Translations under genes and position numbers: made by a program
The notes under the pieces: generated by a model
What the model was told of the DNA's origin: nothing
Database searches by the model: none
Seen by the model: the letters and a program-made list of their open reading frames with translations, nothing else
Shown: in pieces, positions 56,701 to 64,000 of the stretch
Position numbering within the stretch: position 1 is the stretch's first letter
Layout: each line of letters begins with the position of its first letter
Origin: Doris montereyensis
Lineage: Eukaryota > Mollusca > Gastropoda > Nudibranchia > Dorididae
Length of the DNA stretch: 64,000 bases
Direction of reading: 5' to 3'
Assembly (NCBI GenBank): GCA_037039925.1
Contig: JAXRKP010002065.1
Span: 1 to 64,000, forward strand

Positions 56701-57135
56701 ACATAACGTATTCTATGTCTTCCATTTCGGCTGATGTACTATTTAAGACGGTTCTCACATATCTTGTGATGTAGTGGTTCTCAAATCATGAAGTGATTCA
56801 AAATTGTCCCCACACAACTTATCCTTGAGACAGCCCCACAGATGATAGGGTTGAGGTCGGGACTATGGAGTGCCCATTGATGCATGCTGCGGCGCCTGGT
56901 CATTCTACTTCCGAAGTGATCTCGAGCCGTTTCATGACAGTTTGCAGTTTGTTGCGTGGCCCCATCTTGCTGAAACTATTGGTTTCCCCTCTATCTGGTT
57001 TCTAAAAACCTTCCAAAGGCCCTCCATAATAAATACAGGAGACTTTCAGGTCATGAACATTCTTTTGGTAAACTTCCTCTGGTTTAGCTGAGTCCCAGAA
57101 AATGAAGTTTTTGACGTTTATGTACCCATTCATGT

Positions 57136-57275
57136 AGGCGAAATATGACAATAAGTGACAACTCCACTAACAGAACAAACACGTGACGTTTCGGGTATAA
57201 CCCTTCGTCAGACAACAAACGAGAAATATCTAGAATCTAGATCTAAGTAATACCTCCGGCATCACACAATGTGAT
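57136..57275 (-). repeat. Dispersed repeat with hammerhead-like core, copy 2
   Basis: A 140-bp unit nearly identical to 21651-21796, with the same borders AGGCGAAATATGACAAT and ATCACACAATGTGAT. It is inserted between the FSDE and NGYINVKN blocks of the mariner remnant. ATGT on both sides (57132-57135, 57276-57279 region) may be a short target duplication. Confidence 0.75.
57180..57211 (-). ncRNA. Hammerhead-ribozyme-like motif
   Basis: On the minus strand it reads CTGACGA, A, GGGT-TAT-ACCC, GAAAC, GTC, ACGTG. CUGANGA and GAAA are the invariant hammerhead core parts, GGGU/ACCC can form stem II, and GUC is the preferred cleavage triplet. Stem III is minimal, as reported for ribozymes of Penelope-like elements and related retroelements. 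The one extra A before stem II and weak stem I (UGU with ACG) leave activity uncertain. Confidence 0.45.
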
Positions 57276-57694
57276 ATGTCCCGATAGTATATATACATGT
57301 ACTTCGTTTCATCACTAAACCACATTTTGTATGTTCACCGTTTTCCTGAATCTTTGCAAGAAACTAACGACTCATTGTGACCCTATCTTCAGCATTCGCA
57401 TTACTCAGCCTTTGTTGGACCTGCATTCTGTAGCTGTAGCACTTTAAACTTGAGTCAAATTTCAAAACTTTTCTTCAAGATTCTCTTGCAATGTCTAACT
57501 TACTGCTTCGATGACAGATCGGTCTCTTTGGGTCACTATGCACTGACTTTTCAACCGTTGTGACATTCTCGACAGTTCGTACTTTCAAGTCAGATGCTTT
57601 CCTTGTCACATTTGTTTCTGTTTTGTATGGGCTCAAAGCTCTTGAAAGTTACAAATCATATCGCTATAATACCCTTACTTGGTATCTCATGTTT

Positions 57695-58640
57695 TTCTGC
57701 TGAAGTCAATTCCAAACCTCTTTGAAAACAAAACATGGATTTGATTAATCAATCTTGTATCATCAATGTAGGTCAATATAGCAAATACTCGTTACTCGAC
57801 AGCGTAGTGAGGTTTCGCTGTAGCCATACGTACGGTTAATCAAGGTTAATTCTGTTAACATTGAATCCCATCCCGGTTGATAGGCTTAATTGTGTTCAAA
57901 TTTCGTGCAGATTGGTGTATTACCAAAACAGTTATGGAGCATTTCTTTGGGTTCAATGTGTCAGTGGTCACCTGAGTAAAATTTACATAAGAATAGTTGA
58001 AAAAGAATTTATTATCAATTGTATCTATATCATGAACAATTTTATATAATTGGATAAGATTCTCCCGCTTTCTTCTGTATTTAGAGCGGGGAGTGGAAGA
58101 AATTTGAATCTTTCATCATATTATGATATATTACCAATTTTCTTAATAATCCCGTCGCTCGTCTTTGTCTTTTTTTCTAAAAGAACTGATTGCGGTTTAA
58201 AAATGGGCTCCATATACAATTTCCATATTCCAGTATAGATCTAATAACAGTTTTATATAGTGTTAAAAACCTGCTTACCTACATATATGAAAAACTTCTA
58301 TTAGTAATTCCAATCATTCTATTTGTCTTATTAATGCATTCATGAATGTATTCATCACAAGTCAGATTCTTATCAAAGATTACAACAAGACTCTTTTCTG
58401 ACTTAACAAAAGCCAAGTCACTGGATCTGTTGAGTCAACAAAATATGAAATCACAGAATTTTGTTTCTACCAACATACATGACTTTACATTTGGAAATAT
58501 TGAAATCCAATTGCCACTTTTCAGACTATCCAAACAAAGAGTATAGATCATTTTGCAATACATGATGGTTTTTAGTCTGGGAATAATTATATCATAGAGT
58601 TATCACAATTACAAGGGACGCTTTCCTTAAACTGTGTATG
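57695..58640 (-). pseudogene. CR1-like retrotransposon RT C-terminal remnant
   Basis: In reverse, YRRKRENLIQLYKIVHDIDT (about 58090-57990) matches the LPSLKYRRKRGDMIQVYKIL block that follows the RT of many CR1-like elements. Upstream are LLLDLYWNMEIVYGAHF (compare SILEYGNVIWGPRF) and LLIEVFHI, and downstream a SKRFGIDFSRKT end. Multiple stops. Only the thumb and C-terminal parts remain. Confidence 0.6.
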
Positions 58641-58679
58641 CTAATATGTTGGACTTAATCATACTATCTCTGGATATAT

Positions 58680-59345
58680 TTGGTCACTAGTTTCAATGTG
58701 TCTCTATCTTGTGCTAGGTTCCATAACGTTGATAAATCTATTTTTGATTGGAGTAGTGCTGGTAATCATGTCATTTGTTCATCTTCACTTAGGAGAGCTT
58801 GAAGCGTTATTTTAGTGTATTCTTTGTAGTGTTTTAGGTCTTGGGTTTAGTATCGTTGGAGGTTTTCCTCTGTAATTTGTATCTTTTCAAAGTACTCGTG
58901 CATAGCTGTTTGGGCCAGGATCGCGTCATCTCTTCTTAGAATGTGCCAGAATAGTGCATCTTTGCTTTTTGACTTATTGTCTTGATTCTGCAACAGTCAT
59001 ACAGATTTTGGTTACTGATTTTTCAGGCCAAAGGACGCCGATGGTGTTCCTGAGGGGTTTTCTATGTACACAGGTTCAGCTGTTGTAGTATTGGTATTAA
59101 ATGCACACGTTATTCGTACTGTTCAATTCTGTTTTGCAACCTAATTTCATCTATTCTGTTCCATAATAATATGGTTTTCAGTTCTTGGCAGGAGTTTTGC
59201 GTTAATATCTTTCAGTTTTTTTTTTATGTCTTTGTTTTCATTTATCAAGCTGTCTAACTTCCTGATGCCTTTCCATTCCTCTTGATGTCTTTCTATTACT
59301 GTCATTTCTGTTTTTGATTCATTGGCTTTCAAATCCCGTTGCTTA
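58680..59345 (-). pseudogene. Non-LTR retroelement C-terminal tail remnant
   Basis: In reverse it has NESKTEMTVIERHQEEWKGI, LDSLINENKDIKKKLKDINA, then DALFWHILRRDDAILAQTAM, HEYFEKIQITEENLQRY, HYKEYTKITLQALLSEDEQM and KIDLSTLWNLAQDRDTLKL. The LWxLAxDRxTxKL end recalls RT-element C-termini. Probably a different element from the CR1-like piece next to it; not resolved. Confidence 0.45.
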
Positions 59346-59538
59346 TGTTATATATAATTGGGATGTACCTCTGTGTTTCATAATATTGTGTATCACAAAT
59401 CAAGTGTACACTATCTGCAGAAATCAACTCTCAAGTCGCATTGAAATGAAAGCGTTCTACAAATTCTAAATCTAAGATCATACTGGGAAACATCTATGGA
59501 TCATGAATTAAAATACTCATCCTAGTATCTAATTAAAG

Positions 59539-59813
<275 letters not shown>

Positions 59814-59814
59814 G

Positions 59815-60645
59815 ATCTCACTATGACGGTCCCACTCTAGCGGCACATTATGTCTCTTTGTCTCTGACCCTGTCTCTCTGTTTGTCTGTCTTTGTCTCTA
59901 CGTCTCTCAGTCTTTGTCGCCGGCTGTCTGTCTGTCTGTCTGGCTGTCTCTCTGAACATATTTTACGCACCCGATTAGTTTTACACATGCGCAGAATTAA
60001 AAATGAATGCTGAATCGGATATCTACACCACTACTACTGTGGCTATTGTATTATGTAAGAAAACAAAATTTTGCGTACGATCAATGGCTGTGTGTGCACA
60101 TATCGACAACGCAGATGGTCATAGGAGAGTCCCCGCCCCTCCCCGCCCCCTCTTACAACCGCTCACCACAGTGAGTTTGTCACACAGGCAATCTCCACCA
60201 AAGTCGCCCATCACATGCGATGGTTTGGGACTAGATCTCGTAAAAGCCGATCGGCCTCTGAATTTGACACACATACACACATACACACACACGTACATAC
60301 ATACATACGCACACACACACACACATACATACATACACATCTGCTATGTCGTGTTAAAATCACTATTTTATTCTGTCAAATGATACACAAACATCGTTTT
60401 ATGTAACAAAGACACGCTCGTTCATATCCAGCTCTCCGACTAAAGCAAACCATTCCATTTTAAACGAAACGCGTTCTTGTTTGGGCTGAGGCATGTACGT
60501 ATACTTTTTAACTCCGGTATCATAATATTATATTTGTCTTAGAAGTGCTATTTTTTGTTTCAATGGCGTTGTAAATACACTGTTAAACGTGCCTTCGATT
60601 CCTTAAATTACATTATTTTCAACTAGTTTCTTCATCTCTCAAAGG
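59815..60645. other. Stretch with no gene
   Basis: Decayed CTGT repeat, a CACATA repeat (60262-60342) and unique-looking sequence. The 126-codon frame at 60003 runs through the repeat and has no recognised domain. Confidence 0.45.
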
Positions 60646-60647
60646 GG

Positions 60648-62415
60648 ATTCGGTAGTCCAGAGAGAAGGTGTCGGCCTCTCAACCAAATGGCCGTGGCCC
60701 CACTAACAGTTCACAAATTTTCTCGAAGTTTTTCGAGTAAAACCTACCCCTGGTCCAGCAGGTAGGTGAATCGGCAAACTAGTTCTATCGGAGACGGACG
60801 GTAAAGAGGAGGTCCCGTGTGTAGATGACAGCACTCTTGCATGTTAAAGATCATTTGGCTGTTTGCAGGGCAGTTTGGGCACAATCAAACATTCTATATA
60901 AAACCCAGGGGGTGAGACCATGATAGACGCTGTAAGTGTAATCTGCCAGTGCCAGAAGATCTGGGTGTCAGGAAGATGGCCGACTCAATGGACCCAGTCT
61001 TTTGTAATCACCCTTCCCAAGAAAGAAAACCTACAGCAGTGAAACAACTATCGCACAATCAGTCTCATTTGCAATCCTAGCAAAGTTAGGCTCAGGATCA
61101 TACTGAACAGACTTAAACCGCAGGCCGAGGCAATCATAAGTGAGGAGCAGGCAGGATTTAGAGCAGGTGCAGTACAACTGAGCAGATATTTAACATCAGA
61201 ATTCTGGGCGAACGATACCTTCAACACCAACAAGAGCTCTACCACGTATTCATAGACTTCAAGAAAGCTTTCGATAGAGTGTGGTATGCTGCACTCTGGG
61301 CGACCATAAACTACTACAACATCAACGCCAACATTATCCGTGTCACACAGAACCTCAATAACAAGGCCAGCAGTGTAGTATATCTAAATGGGGAGGTTGG
61401 AGACTGATTCAGAACCACTGTTGGAGTGAGACAAAGGTGCTTGCTCTCTCCGACCCTTTTCAATATCTTCCTCCAAAAAAATTATGACAGACGCATTCAA
61501 CGGCCACCAAGGAACAGTGAGCATTGGTGGAAGAAAAATCACAAACCTGCGCTTTGCAGATGATATTGACGATCTCGCAGGCACAGAGCAAGAACTGAAT
61601 AATCTGGTCAGAATACTAGATACATCTTCCGCAGCATACGGCATGGAAATCAGTACAAGCAAGACAAAATTGATGACCAACAGTGACACTGGAATCCATA
61701 CTGACATCATCGCCAACGGAGAGAAGCTTGAAACTGTATACACGTTTAAATATCTGGGAGCAATACTGTCGGACAAAGGATCAAAACCTGAAGTATTAAC
61801 AAGGAGTGCAATGACAACATCCGCATTAGCCAAGATGGGCACCGTCTGGAAAGACGACAAAGTCTCCCTTAGCTCAACGTTAAAACTTAGGCGCTCCTTG
61901 TTCACTCAGTGTTTCTTCACGTCTGAGAAACATGGACACTGACTTCAGATATAGAGAAAGAATACAGGCAAGAGAAATGAGGTGCTTTAGAAAACTGGTC
62001 GGTATCTCTCACAAAGACCACATCAACAATGAAGAAGTCAGAGACAGAATAAGACAAACCATTGGTCCGCACGAAGACCTCCTCACCACTGTCAAAAGAC
62101 GCAAAATGAAATGGTTTGGTTACTTGGTGAGAGAAGGAGGGCTTCCAAAAACCGTGCTTCAAGGAACTGTCAGAGGAAGTAGGAGAAGAGGCAGTCAAAA
62201 AGAAGAGATGGGAGGACAATATCACTGAATGGACGGGCCTGAAGCTAAGTGAGCTGATGAGACTGACGGAGGACAGGAAGGAGTGGAGGAGACTGATGAT
62301 TTGGTCATCGGTAGCTAACAACGGCCTCCACCATGGGACAGATAGATAGATAGATAGATAGATAAAACCCAAATGAGATCACTTTAGTTGTGGATTTGGG
62401 TAAATCAAATCAACT
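60648..62415 (+). mobile_element. SINE family B copy split by a retroelement
   Basis: 60648-60907 carries head (GATTCGGTAGTCCAGAG) and body; 62362-62415 carries the missing end (AAAACCCAAATGAGATCACT, TTAGTTGTGGATTTGGGTAA, ATCAAATC). The parts join cleanly when one copy of the 10-bp duplication ATAAAACCCA is removed. Confidence 0.85.
60908..62361 (+). mobile_element. 5'-truncated non-LTR retrotransposon inserted in a SINE
   Basis: It is flanked by ATAAAACCCA (60898-60907 and 62362-62371) and ends in (GATA)n. Broken frames: TLPKKENLQQ, NNYRTISLICNPSKVRLRII, LYHVFIDFKKAFDRVWYAAL, GVRQRCLLSPTLFNIFLQK, then intact 61484-61910 with VSIGGRKITNLRFADDIDDL, KLETVYTFKYLGAILSDKGS and TLKLRRSLFTQCFFTS, then YRERIQAREMRCFRKLVGIS, RRKMKWFGYLVREGGLPKT, GSRRRGSQKEEMGG and EWRRLMIWSSVANNG. 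FADD is the catalytic RT motif. It is a third RT family, distinct from those at 30-33 and 36-37 kb; the RT and tail are recognisable but inactive. Confidence 0.88.
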
Positions 62416-62469
62416 TTAAAAATGTATCTCTTAAAATCTAGCTTCAAGCACCGACTATCTGTCATTATT

Positions 62470-62752
62470 GTGGCCCGATGGTTTGGAAGCCGGACTTGAG
62501 ATCATGTGGTCACGGGTTCGAATCTTAACAATGCTAGGTCAGATGAGTTGAAGGGAAAAGCATTTAATACGCATTATCTGCACTCGACTCAGATGCAAAT
62601 GGGTACCAGCATCAGCTTGGGAGTAACAAATCTGCGACAGACTAGTGTCTTGTCTCGGAGGTGTTTATTATCAGCTGTCCCGCTTCCTGCTTTAGAAACC
62701 GGGATAAGCTCAGTCTACATGGACCGTAACGGCTTTAAAAAACTTACATAAA
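62470..62752 (+). mobile_element. SINE family A, full-length copy
   Basis: It has GTGGCCCGATGGTTTGGAAG, the B box GGGTTCGAATCTT, GATGCAAATGGGTACCAGCA, TCAGCTTGGGAGTAACAAAT and the end GTAACGGCTTTAAAAAACTT. It lacks the 90-bp extra segment of the 16-kb copy. Confidence 0.82.
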
Positions 62753-62980
62753 ATGGTTAACAGTATTATGTTTTTATACTTTTATTTTTTTAATCAAGGA
62801 AAACAATGATACATGTATATAATATATTTATTCATTTTAGCTAATAATATATATTTTTGTTGTATTCCCTTATCTTGTTTTCCTAATGTTACAAATTGTG
62901 ATATATTATATTTTAATTGTTTAGACATTTAACTCAGTGATATATTTATTAATTCTTTTATCCGCTTTTCCATGTATTCG

Positions 62981-63278
62981 GGGTACTCGGTAGTCCAGAG
63001 GCAAGGTGTCGGCCTCTCAACCAAAGGTAGTGGGTTCGAACCCCGCCGACGGTTGAAGATCTTTCTCACGTGCAAAGTATATCCCCTTGGTCCAGGTAGG
63101 TGGATCGACAACTAGTCCCATCGGAGACGGACGATAAAACGGAGGTCCCGTGTACAGATCACAACACTCAGTGCAAGCTAAAGATCCCTTGGTTGTTCAC
63201 AGCGCAGTCAGAGCAAAAAAAACAAAAACAAAACCCGATATCTCCTTAGTTGTAAATGTGGGTAAATGAAATCTAATC
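62981..63278 (+). mobile_element. SINE family B, full-length copy
   Basis: GTACTCGGTAGTCCAGAGGC, GGTGTCGGCCTCTCAACC, the B box GGGTTCGAACCCC, CCCATCGGAGACGGACGATA, TGTGGGTAAATG tail. The B box is a perfect match to GGTTCGANNCC. Confidence 0.87.
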
Positions 63279-63279
63279 T

Positions 63280-64000
63280 ACTAGTTATCGCTCATATTTC
63301 ATTAACAACGTTCTGTTGGGTTTTTTAATTTGTATTGTGAGTGAGTTCTTTTCAACTGACTGTTTACTCTAATTCTGTTGCAGTCGATCAATCAAGGTAA
63401 ACTATGCAGATTTTCATTTCTGTGATGTTGTCCTTTTTGTACCTTTAGTTTTTGAGATAATAAGATACACGTATATTATGCATTTCTCGTTTTTTTTCGG
63501 ACAGAATAATATAGTGCTACATTTTGAATCAAAATCTTCCCGGTAAATCGTTCAATCGCCCGTATCCACCCAATGGAGACACGTGCTGTACCATACCTCT
63601 AACCTACACTACAGCGCACCGCACAGTTTTCTCTAACAACATCAAGTCAAGCAGCGGCGCATGGGGAAAAAGCCATTAAGCAATGTATTGAAGCGGACGT
63701 CGAAATAAGGAAGAGAGTGGGGAGGTTAGGTCAGGTGAGTGAGTGAGGAGTGCCGCCAACGCTTATAATCCTGACCTCTTGTTCAGATTGGACTTGAATC
63801 TCACCTCCAGCCTCGTCGTATTCGTAAATTAAACTCCGCCTATCAATCCCGATGTCTTCGTCAATTTCGAAGTACATTTAAATTACCTTCCTTGGTGTGG
63901 TAGTGGTTATGGACAGTTTCGACACGGCCGTCGAGTCGAAACAGCGATGTGTCGTGCTTGGTTACCGTCAGTCTTCTGACAGGGAAATACTTCGTTTTAT
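63280..64000. other. Stretch with no supported gene at the window end
   Basis: AT-rich, then GC-richer from about 63540. CAGGTGAGTGAGTG at 63732-63745 looks like a splice donor, so a 5' exon of an off-window gene is possible but not supported. Confidence 0.35.

Larger units (their letters stand above)
56700..57640 (-). pseudogene. Tc1/mariner-type transposase remnant, interrupted by an insertion
   Basis: Right to left: DPKRPICHRSSKLDIARES (helix-turn-helix part), KVLKFDSSLKCYSYRMQVQQ, MWFSDETKYMYI, then the 57136-57275 insertion, then MNGYINVKNFIFWDSA, FQQDGATQQTANCHETARDH, and WALHSPDLNPIICGAVSR. FSDE, QQDGAT and SPDLNP are the three catalytic acidic motifs of the superfamily, in order and at usual spacing once the insertion is removed. 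Stops and frameshifts show decay. Confidence 0.85.

Noticed and set aside
61384..61905. 173-codon minus-strand frame
   Set aside because: Antisense shadow of the RT domain (FADD block) read on the plus strand.
63720..63750. Possible 5' exon ending at CAGGTGAGT
   Set aside because: One donor-like string without an open frame, start codon context or known protein match is not enough.

Overview
This is animal nuclear DNA: spliced genes with GT-AG introns, no bacterial-style operons, many microsatellites, and a dense, layered population of transposable elements. The mix of tRNA-headed SINEs, L2/CR1- and RTE-like retroelements, piggyBac, mariner, hAT and MULE remnants and TCTAGATC-rich DNA suggests an invertebrate, probably a lophotrochozoan such as a gastropod mollusc. 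That taxonomic guess is inference; no species-specific marker was read.

Region 1 (about 370-19,115, + strand) holds the 3' half of a host gene that I recognise as CHTF18, the large subunit of the Ctf18-RFC clamp loader. Twelve exons could be placed by protein conservation and GT/AG borders, down to the conserved C-terminus and stop. Six exons keep a perfect frame. The other six carry one net small indel each, plus a lost base at one donor, and most of these sit in or beside short homopolymers. A small uncharacterised three-exon gene lies on the opposite strand inside a CHTF18 intron (4,789-6,141). The same introns hold a piggyBac transposase remnant, a piggyBac-like MITE, several SINEs, a 62-bp minisatellite and a 1.15-kb hAT-like non-autonomous element inserted into a SINE.

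Region 2 (about 19-30 kb) has no recognisable host gene. It holds SINEs, a large 78-80 bp minisatellite, a 51-bp minisatellite that starts at the 3' end of a SINE, a repeat with a hammerhead-ribozyme-like core, a reversed L2/CR1-like retroelement, and a decayed coding region from a widespread transposase-like family.

Region 3 (about 30-41 kb) contains a nearly complete but broken non-LTR retrotransposon with three 5' tandem monomers, 3'-end copies of related elements, a second RT family on the minus strand, a very large CTAT/AT microsatellite block, and an RTE/BovB-like 3' tail.

Region 4 (about 41-64 kb) continues with SINEs, phase-keeping minisatellites (42 bp in two places), a FLYWCH-plus-DDE MULE transposase remnant, a 5'-truncated L2 element, a mariner remnant interrupted by the second copy of the ribozyme-like repeat, CR1-like remnants, and a retroelement inserted into a SINE with a 10-bp target duplication. 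Nearly all long open frames outside CHTF18 and the nested gene are transposon fragments or in-phase tandem repeats.
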